From assembly GCA_905221605.1 (NCBI GenBank), contig CAJNDS010001446.1:138501-202500 (forward strand): DNA of 64,000 nt. Direction: 5' to 3'. Under the pieces are notes generated by a model. The model was not told the DNA's origin. It was given only the letters and a program-made list of their open reading frames with translations, and searched no databases. This DNA is from Symbiodinium natans (Eukaryota; Sar; Dinophyceae; Suessiales; Symbiodiniaceae). How positions within the stretch are numbered: position 1 is the stretch's first letter; the number at the start of each line of letters is the position of its first letter. A program made the position numbers and the translations under genes. Of this stretch, positions 10,618 to 20,205 are shown piece after piece.

Positions 10618-11478
10618 GGTTTCCAAACACCACCATGAACATAGAATCACGCTGTACATCGACCTCACGACCTTTTATGAGACGATTTCCCACGACAAAC
10701 TCGTTCACTCCGCCTTGTCATTGGGATTCCCTCCCCAGCTCCTCCGCTTGGCCCTGGGGGCCTACACAGGAGGGAGGTTGCTGATCAGTGGAGGGGTGGT
10801 CGCTCCCCCGGTGTACGCCCAGCGTGGGGTGTTAGCCGGCTGCTCGCTGGCGCCGGCGTTGTCCAAAGCTGCGCTCTTCCCAGTCTGTGACCGCCTCACG
10901 CAGGAGGTACAGATCACAGACATGGACATCTACATCGACGACATAAGCGTGGATGTGCAAAGCGAGAGCCACACCAGCGTGGCAGTGAGAGCGATCAAGG
11001 CGCTCCGCAGCCTCCGGCAACACCTTGGTGATGAAGGGTTGGTGCTATCCAGCACCAAGTCCTGCTTTGTGTGCTCCTCCCCTGAGAGCGAGAAAGCGTT
11101 GCGCGCCAGGCTTACGGAGGCCGACCCGCCCAGGTCACTAAGGATTTGGGGCTGGACAGCGCGCAGGCGCGCAGGCGCCGGTTGCCTACCATGAAAAAAC
11201 GCATGTCAAAAGCCACCGGCCGTCACCGTGCCCTCAGTAAACTGAGGTTGCCAAAAAACAAATCGGCCCGAGTATACCGCGCCAGCGTCTTCACAGCATA
11301 CACGTTTGGACACCAAGGGCAAGGTGTCAGCCCCAAAAGGCGTAAACCGCTACGAGCAATGGCGGGTACCAGGGCCAATCGTGTAAAAATGGGGTCGCTG
11401 GAGGTGGCGCTTAGCCTTGGTGAGAACAGGGTCCAGGACCCCGGGTGCTTTGGCCTGAGGGCCAGACGGGCGCAATGA
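10574..11478 (+). pseudogene. E2 ORF2 reverse transcriptase palm and thumb
   Basis: Frame 10574-11194 holds the polymerase core: motif A LYIDLTTFYE (D30, about 10661), motif B GVLAGCSLAP (about 10829), motif C IYIDDIS with both catalytic aspartates (about 10937), then a motif D-like VLSSTKSC. Frame 11146-11478 continues into a basic thumb-like region. Catalytic residues are intact although the frame is broken twice, so decay looks recent or partly artefactual. The IDD (rather than ADD) motif C and the GCS motif B set it apart from E3. Confidence 0.72.
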
Positions 11479-11512
11479 TGCACACCAGGCCTGGGAGCTC
11501 TCATGGGAAAAG

Positions 11513-12037
11513 ATGGGCCGGTGCAAGGAACCCTGGCGTATTGTTTCTGGCCCCATTATGGCCATGCAAGCGTACCTCAGAGAGCTTGCAGTTGAAGCCC
11601 CCTCCTTACAGGTCTGGAGGTTTGGAACGCTCAATGTTCAACCTGGCCCTGGGCGTGAGCAACAGCTCCTCGTTGAAAAGCCCCTCCACAAGAGGTACAC
11701 TGAAATGCAGTGTCGGGCTGTAGCGGCAACCACGTCCGCCCGAGGGGCCGAAGGGGGACTGGACTGGACAGTCGCCCGTAGGTTCTGCGGGGGCCTCAGG
11801 TCTGTCTGGCAAGGGGGCTTCTACACGAGCGACAAGTCCAAGCAGCTCTGTCCGGCGTGCAAAGAGGAGGCTGACCTCCCGCACATTTTGATCCATTGTA
11901 AATGGTGGGCCCGGCAAGTGGATGCCCCAGCCCTCCCTACGTGTGCGGAATCCATTCGCGCGGAGGTTAGTCAGTTTCCCTGTTTCTTTGACAGAGGCCT
12001 CGTCCCTTCCGCACTTACCAGCCACCCTGCCCCCTGA
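11513..12037 (+). pseudogene. E2 ORF2 zinc-motif segment
   Basis: Short frame with CPACKEEADLPHILIHC near 11850-11900, a C-x2-C...H...C motif of the kind found between RT and RNase H in LINE polyproteins. Upstream, RGAEGGLDW...GGLRSVWQGG matches GAQEGLDW...GIKSVWHAG of E1 at 3.3 kb, so the two elements are homologous through this part. Confidence 0.6.
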
Positions 12038-13550
12038 AGGTTCTATGGGCACTCGAGCGACAGGAGTGTTCTGCTCACCTCCGGTTGCTGGCCTGTGGTT
12101 TGGTACGGATGCCAGTGGCGGCCAGGCGTCCGGCGACCCCCGGTGCTGTATGGTGGCCTGGGCAGTCATTGCGGACGAATGGTGCGCCAAAGCGGAGCAG
12201 TTTCATGTGCGGGGTACCCTGTCCGGGGTCCTAGGGAATGGCTTCTCCATTGCGCAAGGCGAGGCCTGCGCCCTGGCCAAGCTGCTGGAGTACACGCAGG
12301 ACGAGGTGTTAGTGGCAGTGGACTCCAAGGCAGCCATCCGTCAGTCTAAATTTGCCAAGCTCAGCCGATCATGCCTCCACTCCTGGGGGGCGCAATGGGA
12401 AGAGCGACGACGACTGACCACAGTCTGGACGCGCAGCCACCGGAGCCTGGACCAGTTTGTGGCGGAGTTTGGGCGGTCCAACCTCTGGGCATGGTTTGCC
12501 AACCAGCGTGCGGATGTCTTGTGCGGGTCCAGGGCTGAGGAGTGCCTCAGCCGGGCGCATGTTGAGAAAGTCAAACGCCTTGACGCAGCAGCAGCCCAGT
12601 GGCAGCAGGCATTGGGCCGCCGTGCCCAATTCATCTTCGGCCATGACGAGGTGCACCCGTGCGCACCGCCTAAAGACGCATCCAAACGTGGAAAAAAGAA
12701 GGAGCGCCCTGCTCGTAATGTACGAAATACCATCGCGAAATTGCCCGTGAAGCAGACCCCCCTCAACAAGAAGATGAGGTTGCAGCAGGCAGCCGAAGGA
12801 AAGGAGTCAGGGCACACCTGGGCCTTCAAACCGCACCCCACTAATTCCTCCATCCAATGTGAGGTTTGTGGGTTGTATGCACAGCAAGTTCACCCTGTTG
12901 CCACCCTTGACAGGATTATTGCTACGCCGTGCATCAATTTAGGCGCGGGCGGGGAGGTCTTTACTCGTTTTTGGGACTGCCACCCCTCCCATCGCATGGT
13001 TTCGTTAGGTAAAGTTTGGAAGTGTGAAAAATGCCACGGGCAACAACAACCAGGGCAGGACTCCATCTCAAAAATTTTAGGGGTTGAGTGCAAGGGCGCT
13101 AGTCGGGTTAAGGGCTCCACCAAGCTGGTTCCTGTCCCCAAGTCCCAATGCCTACTCAGTTTCCAGGCGGTGAGCCCTAATGTTTCTTCCGCAGCCGTTG
13201 CCACAGGGAAGGTAGCCGGTAGCTGTAGGGGGGTAGCACAGCAGCCCAGCAGCACCCTTCGGAGGAAGCCAAGCCTCCGACGCACTCCCCCGCCTAAGGC
13301 GGTTGCCACCGGCCCACGGCGCCCTTCCCAGGAAGGTTTGCTCCGCCCACCCCCGCCAAAGGCGGTTCCTAAGACCAGCCCGCGCAAGGGCGCCCACGAA
13401 GGGCAAACAGCTTCCTTCGGCGCAATGAGGCACAGAGAGAAGCTGGAGGCGCTCAACCGCAAAAGGGCGGAGGAAGGGCGTCCTCCACTCACGGCAGAGG
13501 TGGGCCAAGCCCAAAAGCCAGCCGCGGGTCCCTCCGACCCCGCCCGCTAA
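11922..13550 (+). pseudogene. E2 RNase H and Cys/His C-terminal domain
   Basis: RNase H with a full active-site set: Asp in FGTDASGG (D63), Glu in QGEACAL (E114), Asp in VAVDSKAA (D134), His in WTRSHRS (H173) and Asp in NQRADVL (D198); it would remove RNA from the RNA-DNA hybrid. After a basic linker comes a second domain: C313-x2-C316 (CEVCGLY), C337, then CHPSHRMVSLG, C368-x2-C371 (CEKC) and C390 (VECK). E1 has the same residues in the same order. The last 150 residues are Pro/Lys/Arg-rich and encoded by palindromes such as CCGCC-TAA-GGCGG (13290-13302) and CCTTCC-CA-GGAAGG (13323-13336). Residue numbers count from 11922; the true start is not known because the frame joins from an upstream frame near 12.05 kb. 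Confidence 0.68.
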
Positions 13551-13775
13551 ACGTGAGCGGTCCTCACCCGAGCAAGCCGACCGCGTTGGCCAGCCAGTGG
13601 GTGTTGCCAACGTCCAGGCCCGAGCAGCCAGGAAGGTCAGACACGCCCTTCCGCAAGGACTAGGCCCAGGCAGCTGGCCCAAGGGTCCGACGCGCAGAGC
13701 CACCCAGACGCAGCGCCCTCTACGGAGGTTGAGCAAGCCCCCCCCCCCACCGCTTCCGCCGATGGGGCCCTCGCC

Positions 13776-15003
13776 GTGCCAGGCGCCCACCCTCCCAAGG
13801 AGGAGGTAAGTCCAGACGAGGAGGCCCTCCCGGCAGTGCCACCTCCAACTGCGGAGGTTAAAGCAGAGCCCCACAAGGAGTCTAGTGAGGAGGCGGAGGA
13901 GTCTGAGGAGTTAGTCACGGCCAGCGAAGAGGGCCATCCCCCCCAGCAACGAGCTGCCTCCTCCTAGGAGTCCTCCTCAGACACTGAGCTCCTGCTTGAT
14001 GCCCCTCCGTCTTGGAACGGCGTTCTGGGCGAGGAGGTTCTGGAAATCCGGGTCGACCGGAAGGCGAGGTCCAACAACCGTGCCAACTGGTTGGCACAGT
14101 GTGGGGACCTCTTTGAGTTCCCCCATCATGTGGGGTACCAAGCCAAGTACCTGGGCCATGGCGGATCCCGCCTTGTGATGGCGGCTCCGCATGAGCCCAA
14201 CTACGTCTGGAAATTGACCAGCGGGGGCCAGCCACCACGCTCATGGGAGGGAAGTGGAGTTCAGCTCCTTCTACCAGGGGTTCCTCCCCAACCACTCCGG
14301 GCGCGGCAACGTGACCATAGTTGACTGGGGACAGGTCCTGGTCGACATCGTCGAGTTCGAACGACTCCTGCCGCCCCCTGCTACACCCTCCCCGGTGGAG
14401 GTTTTACACATGGCATGGATCCTGGGCACCGCTGCCCTCCTTGGATTCAGTGCCAGGGACGCAAACCCCCGCAACTGGCGGCGCAGGGCCACCAAGGCCC
14501 CGGGCGACGCCCACGAGCTCGTCCTGGTAGACGTAGCTGGCTGGTCACCCTCCGAGCGAGGTTTTACCCCAGACACCCCTTTCCCGCAGCGCATGCGGAT
14601 CCTTTCGTGGTGGAATTGGGTTGAAGGAAGCCAGCCGGTGGTTTCCAAGTGGCTCCGTTCCGTGTTGCAGGCCCACCGCCGCGATTTACGGATGATCTTC
14701 TCCTTCTTGTACTGGCAGTTGGTGGCTTCCGGCCAGGCCACACCGGTGGTTGCGGCACTCCGCCAGGAGTGCCTGTCCTTTACCCTTACTGGGGAGCCGG
14801 CAGTGGCAGCCCCCCTCAAAGGGACCCTTCAGCCCTCCGACTGGAGGTTGCTCAGTCTCAAGCCAGTGGAGGCAAGCCAACTGCTCGGCAAGGAAGTGTT
14901 CGGCCTGCCCCCCCTAAACCTGTGCCTCCTCACCGCCTTCCCCTCGGGGGTTTTTGTGAGGTTCCGCCACTTCACCGCCACCCCCCTAGGGGTTTTTCTG
15001 TGA
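13776..15003 (+). pseudogene. E2-linked kinase-like ORF, broken
   Basis: Counterpart of the 408-residue E1 ORF. It opens with a Pro/Glu-rich acidic linker (13776-13967), crosses one TAG, then reads in the same frame through a glycine-rich turn (LGHGGSRLVM near 14151) and a lysine strand (YVWKLT, Lys at 14211). After a frameshift near 14254 it shows D-x4-N (ARDANPRNW, D69/N74) and, 19 residues on, VLVDVAGW (D93). These match GAGRTRRG, VMKL, DVTVSN and FFDTAEW of E1. Similarity outside the motifs is low, so the two ORFs are old relatives. Function is unknown; a degenerate phosphotransferase fold is my inference. Confidence 0.5.
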
Positions 15004-15261
15004 GGCCGTAGGCTGGCACCCTCTTCGGAGGTTTAGGGAGTAGAATTGCTGGCCCACCTGTGGGCAGCGATCGAAGTGTCACTTGCCGACCTCCGCTTCT
15101 ACCAGGACTGGATGCCACCCTCGAGGTTCCCTGTCCTTGACGGCGCAGTGACGAATAAGAGTGAGGGTACCGCAGCTTAGCAGTAGCTCAGTACCGACTG
15201 GGAGAATACCTCCCCTCGCAAACTGCACTCTGTTCGAAAGTGACGAAGAAAGTTTTTGACT

Positions 15262-16600
15262 TCCTTGTGAGTGCCTTTACAGTTGACAGGATGTCTTGCA
15301 CATGTGACATGAACCACGAGTTTGCATTGCGTGAGTTGAGAACTGTGCTTGAACCGTTTGTTTTGTTTTAGCAGAAACAGGCATGGACATAGCATGTTTG
15401 GAGCTTGGCTTGAAAGTGTTTCTTGCTTTGAGCTTGACGTGAGATGCTTGGAGTGTGCATGATGAGCAGAGAAGCACTCGAGATGCTTTAGGCTAAGGAG
15501 CATCCTTGAAGAAGTGCGTGTTGCTCTGAGTTTGCTCTTCAAACCTTGGCCGCCGACCCTCGCTTCGCTCGTGTCGTCGTACTGAGGTTCGAGCAGAGTG
15601 GCTGTGCACTTGTATGCTTGTTTTGCTGAAGCACGGAAGTCCTGAGAAGCATTAGGACGTTTGCATGTGTTCCTCCTTTGTTTAACAAAGTTGAGATGGA
15701 ATTCACGAAAGTGAAGCTGCGCTGACTCTGCGAGAGACTTGCCGAACACCTCTGGTGTTTTGGCTCAAGCGTGGAGTGAAAAAGAGCTCTGCGTTTTTCA
15801 CACGGATAGGGTGGTGTGAGAAAGATCAACGGCCAGCCCACCGGTGAATGATGAGGTTGTGCGAGCGAATCCAGCTTCGCTTTGGAACAAGAAGCCTGAC
15901 GCTCCACTCTTGACAAAGACACAACTTTGGCAAGCACGCAGTTGTGATTGCGCTAAAGTATCGCTTTAAAGCCAAATGGAACTCAGGAAATTTTTGAATG
16001 CCCCCATTCCACGTGCTGGGTCGTCCTCTCAGAGGGAAGGCGGCTCATGTTCTTGTCGCCCAGTTCTGCCTCAGGGAACTCGACCGCAGTAAGAACTTGA
16101 TTTGCAGCCCATCTGCAAGCATAGACCTGGCAGGATCGTAAGCACGCCAAGCCAACAGGCTCCCGGTACCTAAAAAGCACACTGCCCAAGTGCCAACCAG
16201 CAGTTTGGAGCTCTTGCGTGGCCATAGCTACGTGAGGACGCCCGGACTCACACAGCGCAGACTGCCACTCTGTGTGCATTGTGCTTAGTGTGCTTGCAAC
16301 TTTGTTGCCAACCACAATGGAGTTCTGAGTGCTATTGCTACGGCCCTGGCGCTTGTGTGGGAACTGTCTCTACGGACGCGTTAAGCAGTTTAGGTGACGG
16401 AGGTTCCTTGCCTTACGGCCTACCCATACTTTCGCTTAATGTCTGTACCAGACGTGGCGCAGCATTGCTTTGGGTGACGGGCTGCTGAGCAATTGGTGCA
16501 GATAGGTTCTTGTTTGCATTGTCTCACCATGCTGGCCGGGCGTTAAGTTGTCTTGCAATAAGGGCCTCTGCGCTAGCGGTTGCTTCTTTGTAGTTACGAC
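15262..16600. other. Noncoding spacer
   Basis: No gene recognised. Rich in CTTGAG/GCTTGA words between 15290 and 15560, which create open but meaningless minus-strand frames. It contains the spliced-leader-like 12-mer at 15758. Confidence 0.35.
15758..15769 (+). other. Partial dinoflagellate spliced-leader match
   Basis: TTTTGGCTCAAG is identical to the last 12 bases of the 22-base dinoflagellate trans-spliced leader. The 10 bases before it match at only 4 positions. Partial leaders in genomic DNA are known from retroposed processed mRNAs in this group. No ORF follows on the + strand, so no retrogene can be named. Confidence 0.4.
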
Positions 16601-16619
16601 TTCTTTTCACTTGCTGGCT

Positions 16620-16826
16620 TTGTACAGTTTTACGTTTGGCGCTTTTGGTTTTGGCGGGTTGCTGCCGGGTTTTTGTGGTTGTGTTTGTGGTGGTTGTGTT
16701 TTGTGGTGGTTTTGGTGTGTGTTTGCTTTGGTTTTCGCGCCTGCGACTGTTTCACCTCTAGTGTTGAGACCCACAAGAACGGCCTAGCGCTGCTGATGTA
16801 CTAAAGAGGCGTCGGTTCAAAAAAAA
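16620..16826 (+). repeat. A-tailed short repeat, copy 1
   Basis: A G/T-rich stretch (16620-16740) leads into a conserved 3' part of about 60 bases (GAGACCCACAAGAACGGCC at 16767, ATGTACTAAAGAGGCG at 16797) ending in eight A residues (16819-16826). Two more copies lie within 2.1 kb. The A tail and clear 3' end suggest retroposition. Confidence 0.6.
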
Positions 16827-17689
16827 TGCCTCAAGCTCTCTGAGCTCTGCAACACCTGGACTTGGAAGCAATGCTTGGCAGCAATGCCCCGCAGCTCGAT
16901 CGTGTTTCTCTCACCGCAGGGTACGGCTTCCTTACCATGCACAGTACATCGCTGATTTGTTCTTTGCTGTGGCAGGACTCCACAGTGTCTGAGCTCTCTG
17001 CACTCAAAGGGTCTCGTCCTTTCCCTACTAGCACAAAGCCGATGGGGAGGTCCAATCCTGGCAAATCAACACGGCTGCCAATACGCTGTGGGGTGCGGCA
17101 AAGACCAAAGGAGCGCAGCCAGCTGGCGTGCCAATCCCCAAGAGCGTCCCCCCCACTGGAGACAAATACCGGTCTGCAATCTGGTTGTCGCATGGAGAAG
17201 CAGCGTCTTCTAAACTCTCTGCTACAGTTCCCTGCTCTTGCGTAAGCACTTCTTCTGTCAAACATGGCTTGGCTGTGCTTGGAGCTTGGAGCTATCATAT
17301 AGTTCTTCGATGTTGTTGCTCAGGGCTGGCCCTACTGGCTGATCACCATGCCCACTGGCTGACCACCATGGGGCACGTTCGGCCAGCCCTGCCTGCTGGA
17401 AGGGTTGGCCCCTGTCCTAGTGGCTTCTCTTGTGATCTTGCGATGCGTGACCGACTGTTGAAGGCGTGGCAATCCGGCATTGCTTGGCTTGGTGGCACCG
17501 CTGACTGAGGTTCGCGGATATCTCTGCAGATTGACGTTGAGCAAATGTCTCTAAGATGGTGGTTTTGACTTTCTGGCATACATTCGCATTTTGCGATCTC
17601 CCTGCACAGCTTGGTGCGGCATGGATGTGCTCTTGGACTATTTCGACGACGTTGAGTACTGAGCGCGCGGGGAACCTAGTAGTTTGGTC

Positions 17690-17870
17690 GCTTCTGGTTT
17701 CTTTTGGTTGTTGCTGGGTTGTTCGCTCGGTTGTTTGGTTGGTTTGGTTGGTGCTGTTGTTCGTCCTTCTTGTTCTTCCTGCTTCTCACGGCGATCTGTT
17801 AGTTGCGAGACCCGCAAGAACGGCCTACTGTGCTACTGATGTAGTAAAGAGGCGCCCGCTTAAAAAAAAA
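17690..17870 (+). repeat. A-tailed short repeat, copy 2
   Basis: Same structure as copy 1: G/T-rich 5' part, then GAGACCCGCAAGAACGGCC (17807), ATGTAGTAAAGAGGCGCCC (17840) and nine A residues (17862-17870). Confidence 0.6.
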
Positions 17871-18747
17871 TGACTCCACCCCTGCAAGTGCTGCGTCAAG
17901 CAATCCTACCACTGCGATCAAACTCAGCTTCCAAGATCATGGACTTTGCATGCAGTGCTTTGTTGATTCCTTGACCAATCGCTCTAAAGCTCTGTCTCAC
18001 CTGAACACAATGGCACGGTGCCTGCATGCACACGTCTCTGCACTACGGATGCGTGCAGAAGCTGAATAATGCGGTGGACTTTGAGCAAGGAGCAACACAA
18101 GTTGCTTCAACTTACCCGACGACGCCAACTGGGTCTGCTCTTCAGCATTCTTCAACAGGGTGACCAAACTCTGCAGGGTCTTTGCTGTCAAGGTTTGAAG
18201 ACTCAAGTGATTGATGCACAGCTTGCTTTGGTGCTTGTAATTTGTTGAGCTGAGTGATTGCAGACCTGAGACACACTGAACATTGATTTTGCAAAATTTC
18301 ATCAAGAGGGGGCTTAAGGGGTCCCCTGCTGACTCATCACGCCGCGATCCTTCGGGAAGCCGAAGGCCGGTTGGTTGGTGAAACTCATGGTTCTGCTCAA
18401 CAGACACCCTCAGTAAGCCAAGTCAACGAGTCATAGCAATGCCCATCAATGGAACGCTGTGCTGGCAAAGCAACGGCGCAGCGAGAGGAATTTTGATTTT
18501 GTCAGTTTTGAAAGCCTTTGTTCGGATGCTGCAGCTGCACAAAACTTTACACGAGGGACGTGAAAACCTGGAGAAACTGGAACGGTTTCACATGACCTCT
18601 ATATCCCATGATCGCAAAACTTCTGAACCAGCGCGTGGCCACGTGCTTGGTGAGATGTCGCGACATCTGCCACAACTTCTGTAGACGAAGCCCATGAAAC
18701 CTTCATATATCGGCAAACAAAGCACAAAAAAGCACTCGCTGGAAGAC

Positions 18748-18930
18748 TTTTTTTTGAAGCGGACGCCCCTTTACCACATAAGCAGAATAGTGGCGGTCTG
18801 TGCAACGAAGTGACAAACAAAACTACCCAAGCCAGAAGCAGCACCACAACAAGAGACAACGCAACGCAACGGCAAAAGACAGAAAACGGAAAAAAACTCT
18901 CCATTTCTCGAAAAGCTCCACATGTGAAGA
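18748..18930 (-). repeat. A-tailed short repeat, copy 3, inverted
   Basis: Read on the minus strand: G/T-rich part, then TATGTGGTAAAGGGGCGTCC and CGCTTC followed by eight A residues (seen as T at 18748-18755). More diverged than copies 1 and 2 at its 5' side. Confidence 0.5.
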
Positions 18931-20020
18931 ACATTGCACGACGGACACACGTTGCAGGCGCCAACGGAATTATGCCCGTCTACTCACGCACGTGCCTAAC
19001 TCAAGTCCTTACAAAAGCAAAGAAACACTTGAGTTCAAGCAACAACTGAAAAGGCATCCGAGTTACATGTGTGGGCGGAGTCGGTAGAATTCATATAGTT
19101 GGCGGAGTCTTTTAAGGTCGAATTTCGCTGCCTGGAGATATTGCGATCATAATCTTGGCCAGCTGAGCAGTCATGCTTTGCGTCGATCTTAGCAGACTGC
19201 GCCGGGCTTCTTTCGGCTGGCTTGTCGTAAAATCAGTACGAATTCTGCGAATTCCGAGATGGAAAATGCGCTGCAGTTCAGAGTCTCGATCTCTGGTGGG
19301 TGCAGATGCAGTGAGTTGCATCACAGCCATTGGCTGCAGATTGGCTTGCGAAAGGGCTGTCATCATTTGACTTGATACCGATGGAGATCGATTCTCCGGG
19401 ATGACACAAGTCATTGGTTGAAGAAGCTTTGTACAGTTCGCTATGCTGAGTCTGGATTGCATTCTCGAATCTCGAGCATTGGCACCTCGAGCCGGTTTGG
19501 CAGTCGCTCATATGCCTCGATTCAGTACTGATCTGATTCAGATGTGGCAAGAGACCGTGTTAGGAACGTTGATCAGATCAGCGTTGCAGGGACAGGTCGC
19601 AAATAAGCTTACTCGGCGTGCCGAAATTGTGCTTCACTTTGGAGCAGGGGCTCTTGAGACATGCTGCTCTTCCCGCCGTGTATCATGCACTATCAAAGCT
19701 GTGCTTCAGGTAATTACGGAGAACAAGGAAATGCAGATTTGTATCAATATTCTGGTGATGTGAGAGGCGCATTTTCAAGGGTAGAAAAAGCCAGAGCCAG
19801 TGATTGAAAGGGGACCTCACAGTTCAGGAGCAATGACCATGTTACTGGCAACGAAGAAGTTTTTATAGTTGTGTTTGGTACGTTGGTCAAAAGAGTTGTT
19901 TGCCGCTGGTAGCGAAGCAACCCCGGAGTTTGGCACGCGTTAAACTGCACCCGCGCAAACGCATTTGTTCTCGGCTGTTCCGCAGCCCTGGCCGTTTCCA
20001 AATTCTGGTTTTGACGCCAC
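18931..20020. other. Noncoding spacer
   Basis: No gene, repeat or RNA recognised. Open frames near 19.1-19.8 kb have no family features. Confidence 0.3.
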
Positions 20021-20024
20021 ATGG

Positions 20025-20028
<4 letters not shown>

Positions 20029-20075
<47 letters not shown>
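20029..20075 (+). repeat. (AG)n microsatellite
   Basis: About 23 AG units. It is directly preceded by TTTTGACGCCACATGGACA, which recurs before the second GA tract at 20179. Confidence 0.9.
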
Positions 20076-20078
<3 letters not shown>

Positions 20079-20173
20079 GTCAGCCGGGGGAGATCGTTTC
20101 AATGAGTCTGCAGTTCGGAAATAAACACGTGTGCTTGACACGAGAAGTTCACGTTTTGACCCCACATGGACAA

Positions 20174-20178
<5 letters not shown>

Positions 20179-20205
<27 letters not shown>
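20179..20205 (+). repeat. (GA)n microsatellite, second tract
   Basis: About 13 GA units preceded by TTTTGACCCCACATGGACA, a one-base variant of the leader of the first tract, so the two arose by duplication of a leader-plus-tract unit. Confidence 0.85.

Larger units (their letters stand above)
7086..15128 (+). repeat. About 20 dispersed CCTC...GAGGTT mini-hairpins in E2
   Basis: Examples: 7087-7098 (loop TTCG), 7428-7440, 9165-9181, 9423-9438, 9459-9480, 9888-9900, 10364-10380, 10609-10621, 11232-11249, 11601-11622, 12761-12781, 12847-12866, 13717-13730 (loop TACG), 13842-13859, 14387-14403, 14834-14849, 15020-15031 (loop TTCG) and 15119-15128. The core is CCTC paired with GAGG, usually followed by TT, with extra matching inner bases that differ between units. 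They occur in coding and flanking sequence. Related palindromes with other arms also end GGTT (13290-13304, 13353-13367, 13323-13338). Confidence 0.72.
7086..15261 (+). mobile_element. E2: non-LTR retroelement with kinase-like ORF
   Basis: About 8.2 kb with domains in LINE-like order on the + strand: zinc ribbon (7453), coiled coil (7612-8290), second zinc ribbon (8390), APE-type endonuclease (8840-9460), reverse transcriptase (10.1-11.2 kb), CCHC-type zinc motif (11.85 kb), RNase H (12.1-12.52 kb), Cys/His domain (12.86-13.1 kb), acidic linker and kinase-like ORF (13.97-15.0 kb). Frames change at least eight times but in-frame stops are few, so it is a decayed copy or contains sequence indels. 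The ends are uncertain. I set the left edge at the first CCCTCTTCGGAGGT (7086-7099) because the identical 14-mer recurs at 15019-15032; the right edge is the GAAAGTTTTTGACT copy at 15248. E1 and E2 share the RNase H-to-kinase part and belong to one broad family. Confidence 0.7.

Noticed and set aside
16548-16787. Small hydrophobic ORF
   Set aside because: Its Gly/Phe/Val/Leu content comes from the G/T-rich part of the A-tailed repeat.
16831-17298. 155-residue minus-strand ORF
   Set aside because: A plus-strand frame of similar length overlaps it and neither has family features.
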